A stretch of DNA of 64,000 nucleotides, taken from NCBI GenBank assembly GCA_050260775.1, contig JBLNCP010000049.1, forward strand, positions 1 to 64,000, in the 5' to 3' direction. The first letter of the stretch is position 1. Every line of letters begins with the position of its first letter. The notes beneath the pieces are model-generated. The model made no database searches, had not been told where the DNA came from, and worked only from the letters and a program-made list of their open reading frames with translations. This document shows positions 36,237 to 45,228 of this stretch, piece after piece. Both the position numbers and the translations under genes were made by a program. This stretch comes from CALABS01 sp050260775 (GTDB taxonomy: Bacteria > Pseudomonadota > Alphaproteobacteria > Rhodospirillales > Magnetospirillaceae).

Positions 36237-36710
36237 TCAGTCGATGCTGTGATAGGTCCGCACCACCCGCGTGGTCACGTCGACCAGGATGCCGACCGGG
36301 CTGCCGGCGGCGGTCCGCAGGTGCACCTCGTAGGCGCCGCCATGCAGCTTGACCTCGCTCAGCGTCGACGCCGGCCACTTGGATTCGACCAGTGCCATCA
36401 ATTCGCCAAACCCCATCTGCGAGGGCGCCGGAGCGGCGTAGCGGACGAAAGGCCCCAAATCGGCCGTCTTTTCCGCGACACTCCGGTCGCGCAGATCCGC
36501 GACCGCGTCGATCACGCGGCCATCCGCACGCCTGGCCCGGATCTTCAGATGGTCGCCCTCGGCCTCGAGGCTGCGGACGTCGGCGCAGCCGTGCGCCGAC
36601 AAGAGATCGGCGATGTCGCGCAATGGGACGGACTCGGTGCCGGCCCAGGCCGGCGCCGCCAGAAGCAGCGCCAGCGCCGCGAGAGACATCCGGGCTCGGA
36701 AGCCAGTCAT
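36237..36710 (-). CDS. Exported PepSY-like domain protein
   Basis: Periplasmic protein of 157 aa. The ATG at 36710 follows GAGGACC and gives a clear signal peptide (LAALALLLAAPAWAG). Two repeats of a helix-plus-sheet pattern follow. The second (FGELMALVESKWPASTLSEVKLHGGAYEVHL then GILVDVTTRVV) looks like a PepSY/YpeB-type unit, which usually inhibits peptidases or sits next to membrane redox proteins. The first repeat (LRDIADLLSAHGCADVRSLE) is similar but shorter. It lies 16 bp downstream of a DnrO-like gene and is probably co-transcribed with it. Confidence 0.65.
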   Translation of the reverse strand: MTGFRARMSLAALALLLAAPAWAGTESVPLRDIADLLSAHGCADVRSLEAEGDHLKIRARRADGRVIDAVADLRDRSVAEKTADLGPFVRYAAPAPSQMGFGELMALVESKWPASTLSEVKLHGGAYEVHLRTAAGSPVGILVDVTTRVVRTYHSID

Positions 36711-36726
36711 GGGTTGGGTCCTCGGT

Positions 36727-37206
36727 TCAGTGGCCGGGGGCATGCCAGCCGGGATGGGCGAAGTATTTGCCGTAGGCGTCCAGGGCGCCAACGATCTTGA
36801 TTGCGCCCGCTTCGCCGCCGCGGGGCTTCGTCATCTCGTCGGAGCCGTCGATGACCTGGGCGAGGACGAGGTGGAGCTGCCCGTCGGCATCCTCGGGCAG
36901 GCGACAATTGGCGGTCACGTATTCGATCTGACGCGAGATCTCGCCGGACAGCTTGGCGTAGCCGGCATCGTCGAGGCGTCCGGCATGGATCTTCGGCAGC
37001 GCCGCGGCCATCTGCTCGCGGATGTTGTCCATGCCGTGACGCAACGCGCCGTCGGTCGGCCATTTCTGGCCGTTGTTGAGCGACAGGCCCGAAAGCGACG
37101 CGGGGGAATGGCCGCCATGGTCGTGGCTGTCGGCAGCGAGTGCCCCGGCGGCGGGGACGGCCGCCATCAGGATGGCCACGCATGCGGCGATGAAAGTCCG
37201 GCTCAT
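36727..37206 (-). CDS. Exported DnrO-like protein
   Basis: Periplasmic protein of 159 aa with a signal peptide (to about residue 25), a His-rich start of the mature part (DSHDHGGHS) and a pattern I associate with the DnrO family: LNNGQKWPTDGALRHGM, YVTANCRLPEDADGQLHLVL, IVGALDAYGKYFAHPGW. The role of the family is poorly defined; the histidines suggest metal binding. The ATG at 37206 follows an AAAGGAC site. It is the first gene of a two-gene unit with the PepSY-like gene. The assignment by pattern is from memory. Confidence 0.6.
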   Translation of the reverse strand: MSRTFIAACVAILMAAVPAAGALAADSHDHGGHSPASLSGLSLNNGQKWPTDGALRHGMDNIREQMAAALPKIHAGRLDDAGYAKLSGEISRQIEYVTANCRLPEDADGQLHLVLAQVIDGSDEMTKPRGGEAGAIKIVGALDAYGKYFAHPGWHAPGH

Positions 37207-37343
37207 TTGCTGTCCTTTGGATCCCAAGGGAGTGGTAAATCTATCCTACCGCCTTGAACGCCGCCTGACCGCCTCGTTCATGCGCGGTTCAGAATGCGCT
37301 GGGTCGACAAGGGCCCGGCCTAGCTCATGCCCGGGACGGATGG

Positions 37344-38162
37344 ATGGAACGAATCGGTCGCTTTGTCATCCGGCGGTTTCTGACCGAGAGCATCTTTGCT
37401 CGCCTGTACCTGGTCTTCGACCCGGCGCTGGAGCGCGAGGTCGTGATCAAGCTGTTCGCGGTCGATCGCGCGCATCCGCCCGAGCCCTTCGCATACGACG
37501 AGTGGGCGCGCCGCTTCCTGGCGGAAGGCCGGGTGATGGCCGTGCTCGACCACCCCAACATCCTTTCGATCCACGAGTTCGGACGCCTCGGAACCGGCGA
37601 GCCCTTCCATGTCCTGCCCTTGATGCATTGCAATCTGCCGAGCCTGATCGGATTTGATCTCGATGACGACGAGGCGGCGCAAGCGCCGGAACGGGAGCGC
37701 CCCAGGCGCCTCCCGGTCGCCCAGGCGCTCGCCCTGCTGCGCCAGATCCTGGCCGCGCTCGCCTATCTGCACCGCCGGGGCGTCGTCCACCGCGACGTCA
37801 AGGCGAGCAACGTCCTGCTGACCTCTCGCGCCGAAGGGATCGTCAGATTGTGTGATTTCGGCATGGCCAAGGTCGGGTCCGCGCGGGACCTCCAGCCCGG
37901 TGCCTGGATCGGCACCCGCCGTTACATCAGCCCGGAGCAGAAGCGGGACAGCGCTTCCGCCACCGGCCTGTCCGACGTCTATTCCGCCGGAGTGCTGGCG
38001 TTTCGCATGCTGACGGGACGCCTTCCCGGCGAGGACGGCCTGTCGGCCGACGCCCTCTGCCCGGAGGTGCCGGCGCGATTAGCGAGTTTGGTGAGCTGGG
38101 CAATGTCCCCAGACCCGGCGGCGCGTCCGTCCGCCGAGGCCTTCCTGGCCGAGCTCGGGTAG
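37344..38162 (+). CDS. Hanks-type Ser/Thr protein kinase
   Basis: Soluble eukaryotic-like kinase of 272 aa consisting of the kinase domain only. Conserved elements are the catalytic loop HRDVKASN, the metal-binding DFG (LCDFGMAKV), the activation segment IGTRRYISPEQ and the helix-F aspartate region LSDVYSAGVLAFRMLTG. The glycine-rich loop is weak (RRFLTESIFARLY), but the lysine in EVVIKLF is present. No transmembrane or PASTA domain follows, so it should act in the cytoplasm on an unknown target. No phosphatase partner is adjacent. It is divergent from the DnrO-like gene. Confidence 0.9.
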   Translation: MERIGRFVIRRFLTESIFARLYLVFDPALEREVVIKLFAVDRAHPPEPFAYDEWARRFLAEGRVMAVLDHPNILSIHEFGRLGTGEPFHVLPLMHCNLPSLIGFDLDDDEAAQAPERERPRRLPVAQALALLRQILAALAYLHRRGVVHRDVKASNVLLTSRAEGIVRLCDFGMAKVGSARDLQPGAWIGTRRYISPEQKRDSASATGLSDVYSAGVLAFRMLTGRLPGEDGLSADALCPEVPARLASLVSWAMSPDPAARPSAEAFLAELG

Positions 38163-38195
38163 GCCGGGCGGCGGGCAGCCGCCCGGCCCAAGCCT

Positions 38196-38627
38196 TCACG
38201 CCCGAGAGGGCGGCTGGCGCGACACCTCTTCGAGGGCGCGCTCGGCGGCGTCGCTGTCGTGGGCACGGTCGGCGATGTCGCCCAGCGACACCACGCCCAC
38301 CAGCCGTTTGTCGTGATTGAGCACGGCGAGGCGGCGGATCTGCCGTTCCGCCATAAGTTCCGCCGCTTCGCGCGTGTCCTGATCGTCGAAGCAGTAGACG
38401 ATCTGCTTGGACATGGCGTCCCGCACCCTGGTCGTGTTCGGGTCGCATCCCTGGCCCACCGCGCGCAGGGTGATGTCGCGGTCGGTCAGAGTGCCGACCA
38501 GACGGTCATTCTCGCCGACCGGCAGGAAGCCGGTGTCCTGCTCGCCCATCAGCCCCGCCGCGTCACGGATGGTCATGTCGGGGTTGATGATCTTGACGTC
38601 CTTGGTCATGCATTCGCGTACCTGCAT
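38196..38627 (-). CDS. CBS-domain pair protein
   Basis: Soluble protein of 143 aa with two CBS motifs (about 1-58 and 66-122). Typical segments are VRECMTKDVKIINPDMTIRD, LVGTLTDRDITLRAV and LVGVVSLGDIADRA. It resembles the common alphaproteobacterial stand-alone CBS proteins that bind adenine nucleotides. It converges on the Ser/Thr kinase gene with a 33-bp gap, and its start is divergent from the PAS kinase gene across 217 bp. The partner protein is unknown. Confidence 0.88.
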   Translation of the reverse strand: MQVRECMTKDVKIINPDMTIRDAAGLMGEQDTGFLPVGENDRLVGTLTDRDITLRAVGQGCDPNTTRVRDAMSKQIVYCFDDQDTREAAELMAERQIRRLAVLNHDKRLVGVVSLGDIADRAHDSDAAERALEEVSRQPPSRA

Positions 38628-38844
38628 CTGCCCCTCCCACGTTCGGGCCCGCGCTGGATTGCGGTGGGCCTGGCGCTCGTTGGCGCCTCATCAAAGAGAT
38701 TGGCACTCCCGGCCCTCGGCGACCGAATGGCGCGCTGCGCATCGGCGATATATCCCGGCCGTGAGAGGCGGCTTGCGCTATCGGCCATTTCGAGGTTTCG
38801 TTTGGTGTCGACGGGGCGGTCCGATTGTCTGTTGAGGTGAGCTC

Positions 38845-40743
38845 ATGCGCATAGGCCAAAGACTGGCAGCCGGGTTCGGGAGCCTTGTGCTGGCAGTGCT
38901 GGTCGGCGCCGCGGTCACCGTTGGCGGGTTGAAGACCCTTTCCGACCTGACCGAAACGCTCTACCGCCACCCGTTCACCGTCAGCAACGCGTCCGTTCAG
39001 GCGCAGTTCGACATCGCCCGCATTCGCAACGAGATGCTGCAGCTCGTCCTGTTCGAGGGGCAGGACGACATGGATGAGTCGGTGGCCGAGATCGAGGCGT
39101 TGTCGCGCAATGTGGACGACAACCTCCGTCTGATCAGGGAACGCTTTCTCGGCGATGTCAAACGGGTGGAGCTCGCCCAGGGCCACATGGCCAATTGGGC
39201 CCTGATCCGCCGGGCCATCATCGACGCCCTGAAGGCGGGCGACAGGGCGGCGGCAGCCAGGCTTGCCCAGAACGAGGGCACCCCGACCTTCGACAGCGCC
39301 ATGCGCGAGATGGATTACGTGCGCGACTTCTCGCGCAGGAAGGCGACCGAGGTCTTCGAGGAAACGATCCACCACACGGACCAGTTCTCGATCATCGCCT
39401 TCTCGGTCTTCGCCGCCAGCCTGGCCCTGGCGACGGCGATCTCCTGGGCGGTGACCAGAAGCATCGTGCAGCCGCTGTCACAGCTCAACCAGGCCAAGCG
39501 GCGCCTTGCCGCTGGTGAACTCGATGTCGCCGTGCCGGCCTTGGACCGTTCCGACGAGTTGGGCGAGATGGCACGGGACCTCAACGTGCTCAAGCAATTC
39601 ATGATCGAGCGCGAGCGGGCCCAAGAGCAGTCCCGCTTGCTGTCGGAGGCGCTGGAGCAGAGTTCCAACCTGGTGCTGATGACCGACGCCCAGGGCACCA
39701 TCATCTACGTCAACCGGACCTTCACCAAGATCACCGGCTTCACGGCGGAAGAGGTCATCGGCCGCAATCCCAGGCTATTGAAGTCCGACAACACGCCCCA
39801 ATCCGCCCATGCCGAGCTGTGGCGGACCATCGGAGCCGGCGCCGAATGGCGGGGCGAACTGGAGGACCGGCGCAAGGACGGTTCCCCGTTCTGGGTGCTG
39901 GCGACCATCTCGCCCATCCGGGGCGAGGCCGGCGAGGTCACCCACTTCATCGCCACCCACGAGGACATCACCGACCGCAAGCTGGCCGAGATCCAGTTGC
40001 AGCAGGCCTACGACCGGGCCGAGGTGGCGAGTCGCGCCAAGACCGAGCTGCTGGCCAACATGAGCCACGAGCTCAGGACACCGCTCAATGCCATCATCGG
40101 GTTCGCCGAGGTCATCGACAGCGAGGCCCTGGGCGCCAACCATCCCCGGTACCGCGAGTATGTCCGCGACATCCTGGCCTCGGGCCGTCACCTTCTCGCG
40201 CTGATCAACGACATCCTCGACGTCTCGGCGATCGAAGCCGGCAAGCTCATGCTGCGGGAGGAGGAGGTCGCCGTCCCGGATCTCGTGCATTCGTGCCTGC
40301 GGCTGATCCAGCCGAAGGCGATGGAGACCAAGGTGGAGGTGTCGGTCGCGATCCAGCCGGAATTCACGTCCGTGCGAGCCGACGAACGGCGCTTGCGCCA
40401 GATCCTCCTCAACCTGCTGTCCAACGCCGTCAAGTTCACGCCCGAGGGTGGGGCCGTGACGCTCCGCGCCTTTCTCGGCGCGGATGGGTCGGGGTCCTTC
40501 GAGGTCAGGGACACCGGCATCGGCATGGATGCCGCCGGCCTCCGCAAGGCCTTATCGCCGTTCGGGCAGGTGGATACCGCCTACACGCGGCGGCACCAGG
40601 GAAGCGGTCTCGGGTTGCCCCTGGCCGTCAGTCTGGTCGAGGCGCATGGCGGAACCCTCGTCATCGACACCGCCCCGGGACAGGGGACGGCGGTGACCGT
40701 CACCTTTCCGCCCGAGCGGTGCCTGCATCAGGTCGTGGCCTGA
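38845..40743 (+). CDS. Membrane PAS sensor histidine kinase
   Basis: Kinase of 632 aa. Helix 1 (about 8-30) and helix 2 (about 178-200) surround a helical periplasmic region that resembles a four-helix-bundle MCP/CHASE3-like sensor. HAMP (about 201-255), PAS with PAC (about 265-390), a HisKA box (LLANMSHELRTPLNAIIGF) and a HATPase domain (LLSNAVKFTP, DTGIGMD, GSGLGLPLAV) follow. No receiver domain is attached and no response regulator is adjacent, so it is an orphan kinase. The ATG at 38845 lies behind GAGGTGAGCTC. Its last 44 bp overlap the end of the convergent DUF72 gene. Confidence 0.92.
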   Translation: MRIGQRLAAGFGSLVLAVLVGAAVTVGGLKTLSDLTETLYRHPFTVSNASVQAQFDIARIRNEMLQLVLFEGQDDMDESVAEIEALSRNVDDNLRLIRERFLGDVKRVELAQGHMANWALIRRAIIDALKAGDRAAAARLAQNEGTPTFDSAMREMDYVRDFSRRKATEVFEETIHHTDQFSIIAFSVFAASLALATAISWAVTRSIVQPLSQLNQAKRRLAAGELDVAVPALDRSDELGEMARDLNVLKQFMIERERAQEQSRLLSEALEQSSNLVLMTDAQGTIIYVNRTFTKITGFTAEEVIGRNPRLLKSDNTPQSAHAELWRTIGAGAEWRGELEDRRKDGSPFWVLATISPIRGEAGEVTHFIATHEDITDRKLAEIQLQQAYDRAEVASRAKTELLANMSHELRTPLNAIIGFAEVIDSEALGANHPRYREYVRDILASGRHLLALINDILDVSAIEAGKLMLREEEVAVPDLVHSCLRLIQPKAMETKVEVSVAIQPEFTSVRADERRLRQILLNLLSNAVKFTPEGGAVTLRAFLGADGSGSFEVRDTGIGMDAAGLRKALSPFGQVDTAYTRRHQGSGLGLPLAVSLVEAHGGTLVIDTAPGQGTAVTVTFPPERCLHQVVA

Positions 40744-41644
40744 ACCCGACGCCCGCAACTGCTGGCGCGGGGGCGAGGCGCTCGGAGACGCGGCGCTGCA
40801 GGCCCTGCGCATCGACCGGGGCTCTGACCTTGGCGTCGTTGTCGAAATAGATGAAGACGTCGCGCCCCTCCGGCCGGGGTGGGGGCGGCGCGGCCACCCG
40901 CTCCGCATCGGCCGGCTCGCCTCCCGCCGCCCACGCCACCACCCGTTCCGTCCATTCGTCGAGGGCGGGGTCGTCGTAGCCGCTGGCGTACAGCACCTCG
41001 GAGCCGTGCAGCCGGCAATAGACGAAGTCGCTGGTGACATCCATCAGGCGCGGCCACTCGACCGTATCGGCGCATACCAGGGCGACGTCACCGGCGCGCA
41101 ACAGGTCGATGAACTGGGGGACGGCGAAGCTTTCGTGGCGGATCTCCACGGCGTGGCGCAGGGGCCGCCGGGGTCCGTCCGGGATCGAGGCGCGCCCGGC
41201 CACCTTGGCGTCATGCCGGCCGGCGATGCTTTTCGCCGCCTCGGTGTCGTGCGGCAGGAGGCGGAAAAACTGCTCCATCCGCGCCGGGTCGAAGCGGAAA
41301 CTGGGCGGGAACTGCCACAAGATCGGTCCGAGTTTGGGGCCAAGCTCCAAGACGCCGCTGGCCAGGAAATTGGCGAGCGGGGCCTCGACGTCCTTCAGGC
41401 GCCGGATGTGGGTGATGAAGCGGGGGCCCTTCACCGCGAATACGAATTCCGGCGGCGTCTCCCGCGCCCACGCCGCGAAGTATTCCGGCCGCTGCAGCGA
41501 GTAGAAGGTGCCGTTGATCTCGATCGAGCGGAAATGCGCGGACGCGAAGGCCAGTTCGTCGGCCTGCCGCAGCCCCTCGGGATAGAACGGGCCGCGCCAG
41601 GGGGCGTAGCGCCAGCCGGAAATGCCGATGCGGATCTCGCCCAT
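40700..41644 (-). CDS. DUF72 (YecE-like) protein
   Basis: Soluble protein of 314 aa with a TIM-barrel-like pattern of the DUF72/YecE family: GISGWRYAPWRGPFYPEG, INGTFYSLQRPEYFAAWA, FVFAVKGPRFITHIRRL and LWQFPPSF. The biochemical role of the family is unknown. The C-terminal part is extended beyond the usual end (SERLAPAPAVAGVGFRPRP). The start ATG at 41644 agrees with the family N-terminus. It is downstream of the rfb operon on the same strand, but 142 bp of non-coding sequence separate them. Confidence 0.88.
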   Translation of the reverse strand: MGEIRIGISGWRYAPWRGPFYPEGLRQADELAFASAHFRSIEINGTFYSLQRPEYFAAWARETPPEFVFAVKGPRFITHIRRLKDVEAPLANFLASGVLELGPKLGPILWQFPPSFRFDPARMEQFFRLLPHDTEAAKSIAGRHDAKVAGRASIPDGPRRPLRHAVEIRHESFAVPQFIDLLRAGDVALVCADTVEWPRLMDVTSDFVYCRLHGSEVLYASGYDDPALDEWTERVVAWAAGGEPADAERVAAPPPPRPEGRDVFIYFDNDAKVRAPVDAQGLQRRVSERLAPAPAVAGVGFRPRPDAGTARAER

Positions 41645-41786
41645 GATGCGCCTCCTGTTCCGGTAACATCCGGCGAGGCGTGAAGGATCGGGCGCGGTCG
41701 AGGTCGCCGAACGCGACATCCACAGCGAGATCAAGAAGATCGACGACAGGTCCAGGGCTTGCGTCGAACGCCGGAGGATGATGCCT

Positions 41787-42623
41787 TCATGTCGGATCTC
41801 CGGTGATGATGGACGGCAGGGCTGCGCGCCAATCGGGTGCTGGCATGCCGTAGGCGGCGGCGAAGCGGGACCCGTCGAGCATGGAATTGGCGGGCCGTCG
41901 CGCCGGCAGGGGATAGGCATCGCTGCCGATGGCCACCAGCCGGGGCCCGCGTCCGAGGGCGGCGAAGATGGCGCGGGCGAACTCGAAGCGGCTGACCGCG
42001 GGAGCGCCGCAGAAATGGAAAATGCCCCAGGTGGGTGAGGTCGAGGCGAGGACGGCCATCACCGCGTCCGCCACCGCCGCCGCCGGGGTGGGGCCGCCCA
42101 GCTGGTCATCGACCACCCGCAGTTCCTCGCGGTCAGCCAGCCGCAGCATGGTGCGCACGAAATTTTCGCGCCGGGGGGAGAACACCCAGGCGGTGCGCAG
42201 GATCACGTGCGTATCGAGGCGGGTCCGGATCGCTTCCTCGCCGGCCAGTTTGCTGGCGCCGTAGACCGAGAGCGGCGCCGGTGCCTCGGCCTCGGTATAG
42301 GGGCCGTTCTTGCTCCCGTCGAACACGTAGTCGGTGGAGAGGTGGACCAGCGGGATGCCGAGTCGGGCGCAGGCCTCCGCCATCGCCGCCGAGGCGTCGC
42401 GATTGACCGCCATGGCGAGGTCGGGCTCGGCCTCGGCGCGGTCGACGGCGGTATAGGCCGCGGCGTTGACCACCACGCTCGGCTGGCGGGCAAGGATGGC
42501 CGTGGCGACGGCCTGCGGGTCGGCGAGGTCGACCTCCGCGCGGGACGGGGCATCGAACGGGTGGCGCGCCAGCAACTCGGCGCCCACCTGTCCCCCGGCC
42601 CCGAACAGCAGCGCCGTGGTCAC
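41787..42623 (-). CDS. rfbD: dTDP-4-dehydrorhamnose reductase
   Basis: Short-chain dehydrogenase of 278 aa that makes dTDP-L-rhamnose in the last step of that pathway, using NAD(P)H. The Rossmann motif is LFGAGGQVGAEL. The catalytic Tyr-x3-Lys lies in VYGASKLAGE, and the STDYVFDGSKNGPYTE segment is diagnostic. The start is GTG at 42623, fixed by its GTGA overlap with the end of rfbB. It is the last gene of the nucleotide-sugar operon. rfbA is not in the operon or in this window. Confidence 0.93.
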   Translation of the reverse strand: MTTALLFGAGGQVGAELLARHPFDAPSRAEVDLADPQAVATAILARQPSVVVNAAAYTAVDRAEAEPDLAMAVNRDASAAMAEACARLGIPLVHLSTDYVFDGSKNGPYTEAEAPAPLSVYGASKLAGEEAIRTRLDTHVILRTAWVFSPRRENFVRTMLRLADREELRVVDDQLGGPTPAAAVADAVMAVLASTSPTWGIFHFCGAPAVSRFEFARAIFAALGRGPRLVAIGSDAYPLPARRPANSMLDGSRFAAAYGMPAPDWRAALPSIITGDPT

Positions 42624-43660
42624 GATGCCAGCCCCAGCCGCGTGCTCGACGCGCCGGCCAGCGGCGCCCACCACGCGTCGTTGTCCAGGTACCAGCGCAC
42701 GGTGGCGCGGATGCCGTCGGTGAAGGAGGTGGTGGGGGCCCATCCCAGCTCGCGCGCCGCCTTGGTCGCGTCCACGGCATAGCGGCGGTCGTGGCCAGGG
42801 CGGTCGGCGACATGGCGGATGAAGCCCCGTCGGCTGGCGGCCCCCGGCGCCAGCTGGTCCAGCGCGTCGCAGACGGCGTGCACCACGTCGATGTTGGCGA
42901 TGTCGCCCCCGCCGCCGAGCACGTAGGTCTCGCCGGGGGTGCCGCGGGCCAGGATGGCCAGCAGGCCGCGGGCGTGGTCCTCGACGTGCAGCCAGTCGCG
43001 CTTCTGCAGGCCGTCGCCGTAGATCGGCAGCGGCCGGCCGGCGAGCCCGTTGAGGATCATCAGCGGGATCAGCTTCTCGGGAAACTGCCGCGGCCCGTAA
43101 TTGTTCGAGCAGTTCGATACCAGCACCGGCAGCCCGTAGGTGACGTGCCACGCCCGCGCCAGGTGGTCGGCCGCCGCCTTGCTGGCGGCATAGGGGGAAT
43201 TGGGGCGATAGGGGCTCGCTTCGTCGAAGCGGCCCTCGGGGCCCAGGCTGCCGAACACCTCGTCGGTGGAGACGTGCAGCAGGCGGAAGCGCTCGCGCCG
43301 GCCCGGGGGAAGGGCGCTCCAGTAGCCCCGTGCCGCCTCCAGCACCACGGCGGTGCCGGTGACGTTGGTGGTGATGAAGGGCAACGGCCCGTCGATCGAG
43401 CGGTCGACGTGGGATTCGGCGGCAAGGTGGATCACCGCGTCGGGCTGGTGCAGGCGGAAGGCCTGCGCCACCGCCGCCGGGTCGGCGATGTCGGCCACTA
43501 CCGGGACATAGCGCCCGGTGGCTTCCAGACCGGCCAGCGAGGCCGGGTTGGCGGCGTAGGTCAGCTTGTCGAGATTGGCGACCGCGTGCCCGTCGGCGAC
43601 CAGCAGATGGACGACGGCCGAGCCGATGAAGCCGGCGCCGCCGGTGACCAGGACCTTCAT
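42620..43660 (-). CDS. rfbB: dTDP-glucose 4,6-dehydratase
   Basis: Extended short-chain dehydrogenase of 346 aa that converts dTDP-glucose into dTDP-4-keto-6-deoxyglucose with bound NAD+. Features are the Rossmann motif TGGAGFIGSAVV, the STDEVFGSLG active-site segment and the catalytic YAASKAAAD. SNNYGPRQFPEKLIP is typical of RmlB. Start and stop overlap rfbC and rfbD (ATGA and GTGA), so rfbC, rfbB and rfbD are translationally coupled. The product feeds L-rhamnose or another 6-deoxysugar to the adjoining glycosyltransferases. Confidence 0.95.
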   Translation of the reverse strand: MKVLVTGGAGFIGSAVVHLLVADGHAVANLDKLTYAANPASLAGLEATGRYVPVVADIADPAAVAQAFRLHQPDAVIHLAAESHVDRSIDGPLPFITTNVTGTAVVLEAARGYWSALPPGRRERFRLLHVSTDEVFGSLGPEGRFDEASPYRPNSPYAASKAAADHLARAWHVTYGLPVLVSNCSNNYGPRQFPEKLIPLMILNGLAGRPLPIYGDGLQKRDWLHVEDHARGLLAILARGTPGETYVLGGGGDIANIDVVHAVCDALDQLAPGAASRRGFIRHVADRPGHDRRYAVDATKAARELGWAPTTSFTDGIRATVRWYLDNDAWWAPLAGASSTRLGLAS

Positions 43661-44205
43661 GCGGCCTCCAGATGCGAGAGGACCGGCAGGGCGGCGTCGC
43701 GGGGGTGGATGACGGCCTGTGCGGGACCGACCGGCCAGGTGATGGCGAGCTCGGGGTCGGCCCAGTTCAGGCCGCGCTCATGCGCCTGCGACCAGGGGCG
43801 GTCCACCTTGTAGAGGACCTCGCAATCCGCGGTCAGGGTGCAGTAGCCGTGGGCCAGCCCCGCTGGGATGAACAACTGCAGCCAGTTCTCTGCAGAGAGT
43901 TCGAGGGCGATGTGGCGGCCGAAGGTCGGGGAGCCCGGCCGGATGTCCACCACCACGTCGAGGATCGCTCCCTTCAGCACCCTGACCAGCTTGGCCTGGG
44001 CGAACGGGGCGGCCTGCCAATGGAGGCCGCGCACCGTGAAGCGCGCGGTCGAGACCACGTGGTTGTCCTGCATGGGATCGAAGTCGATCCCCGCCTGCCG
44101 GAAGCGGGCCTGGTTGAAGCTTTCCGTGAAGACACCGCGCGCGTCGGCGAACTGTCGGGTCCGCAGCGCCACCACGCCGTCCAGGTCGGTGGGGATCACT
44201 TCCAT
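43657..44205 (-). CDS. rfbC: dTDP-4-dehydrorhamnose 3,5-epimerase
   Basis: Cupin-fold epimerase of 182 aa. It acts between RfbB and RfbD. Conserved parts are DARGVFTESF, QDNHVVSTARFTVRGLHWQ with the catalytic His, DIRPGSPTFGRHIALELS and PAGLAHGYCTLTADCEVLYKV. The ATG at 44205 gives the usual length; earlier in-frame codons lie inside galE. It starts 1 bp after the galE stop and its end overlaps rfbB by ATGA. Confidence 0.94.
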   Translation of the reverse strand: MEVIPTDLDGVVALRTRQFADARGVFTESFNQARFRQAGIDFDPMQDNHVVSTARFTVRGLHWQAAPFAQAKLVRVLKGAILDVVVDIRPGSPTFGRHIALELSAENWLQLFIPAGLAHGYCTLTADCEVLYKVDRPWSQAHERGLNWADPELAITWPVGPAQAVIHPRDAALPVLSHLEAA

Positions 44206-44206
44206 T

Positions 44207-45220
44207 TCACGCCACCGCCTTGCCGAAGGGTTGGGCCTGCCACTCGGCCATGCGCTGGTGCCAGGCCCAGGCGGTGGCGACGATGGTGTCGATGTCGGCC
44301 TGCTGCGGCCGCCATCCCAGCACCTCCGAGGCCCGGGCGGCATTGGCGACCAGCACCGCCGGGTCGCCTTCGCGGCGCGGGCCGACGCGCACCGGCACCG
44401 GGCGGCCGCTCACCCGCTCCACCGCCTCGATCACTTGGCGGACGGAATTGCCGGTGCCGGTGCCCAGGTTGAACGGCAGGCTGTCGCCGCCGCGCTCCAG
44501 ATGACGGAGCGCCAGGACATGGGCGTCGGCGAGGTCGTCGACATGGATGTAGTCGCGGATGGCGGTGCCGTCCGGGGTCGGGTAGTCGGTGCCGAAGATC
44601 GACACCTGCGGCCGTTCGCCCATGGCGGCCTGGATCACCAGCGGGATCAGGTGGGTCTCGGGGACGTGATCCTCGCCGATCCGTGCCTCGGGGTCGGCGC
44701 CGGCCGCGTTGAAGTACCGGAGCGCCGCCCAGCGCAGGCCATAGGCGCGGCCGTACCAGTGCAGGAAGCGCTCCACCATCAGCTTGGATTCGCCGTAGGG
44801 ATTGACCGGGTGCTGCGGGTGCTTCTCGTCGAGCGGCATGTACTGCGGGTCGCCGTAGGTGGCGCAGGTCGACGAGAACACCACCCGGCCGACCCCGGAT
44901 TCCACCAGGGAATCCAGCAGCCCCAAGGTGTTGGTGACGTTGTTGCGGAAGTACTTGCGGGGATCGGTCACCGATTCGCCGACATAGGTGAAGGCGGCGA
45001 AGTGGATGCAGGCTTCGATGTCGTGGTCGCGGATGGTCTTGCGGACCAGCGCGGTGTCGGCCAGGTCGCCGACCACCAGCGGTCCCCACTGCACCGCCCA
45101 GCGGTGACCGTAGACCAGGCTGTCGTAGGCGACGGGAGTGTAGCCGGCGGCGGCCAGCGCCTTGCACGCATGGCTGCCGATGTAGCCGGCGCCGCCGGTG
45201 ACGAGGACGTTGCGGGTCAT
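44207..45220 (-). CDS. galE: UDP-glucose 4-epimerase
   Basis: Enzyme of 337 aa that interconverts UDP-glucose and UDP-galactose. The NAD-binding motif is TGGAGYIGSHAC. The catalytic residues lie in SSTCATYGDPQ and the Tyr-x3-Lys of NPYGESKLMVE, and RYFNAAGADPEARIGEDH is characteristic of GalE. Other hexose specificities of the family (UDP-GlcNAc, pentoses) cannot be excluded. It lies in the nucleotide-sugar operon, 8 bp after the GWAWD-domain gene and 1 bp before rfbC. Confidence 0.92.
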   Translation of the reverse strand: MTRNVLVTGGAGYIGSHACKALAAAGYTPVAYDSLVYGHRWAVQWGPLVVGDLADTALVRKTIRDHDIEACIHFAAFTYVGESVTDPRKYFRNNVTNTLGLLDSLVESGVGRVVFSSTCATYGDPQYMPLDEKHPQHPVNPYGESKLMVERFLHWYGRAYGLRWAALRYFNAAGADPEARIGEDHVPETHLIPLVIQAAMGERPQVSIFGTDYPTPDGTAIRDYIHVDDLADAHVLALRHLERGGDSLPFNLGTGTGNSVRQVIEAVERVSGRPVPVRVGPRREGDPAVLVANAARASEVLGWRPQQADIDTIVATAWAWHQRMAEWQAQPFGKAVA

Positions 45221-45228
45221 GGCTTTCC

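Noticed and set aside
41645..41786. Possible remnant of a coding region between rfbD and the DUF72 gene (plus-strand reading VEVAERDIHSEIKKIDDRS)
   Set aside because: Protein-like for about 25 residues only, with no start, ribosome site or recognisable family. Cannot be told from chance.
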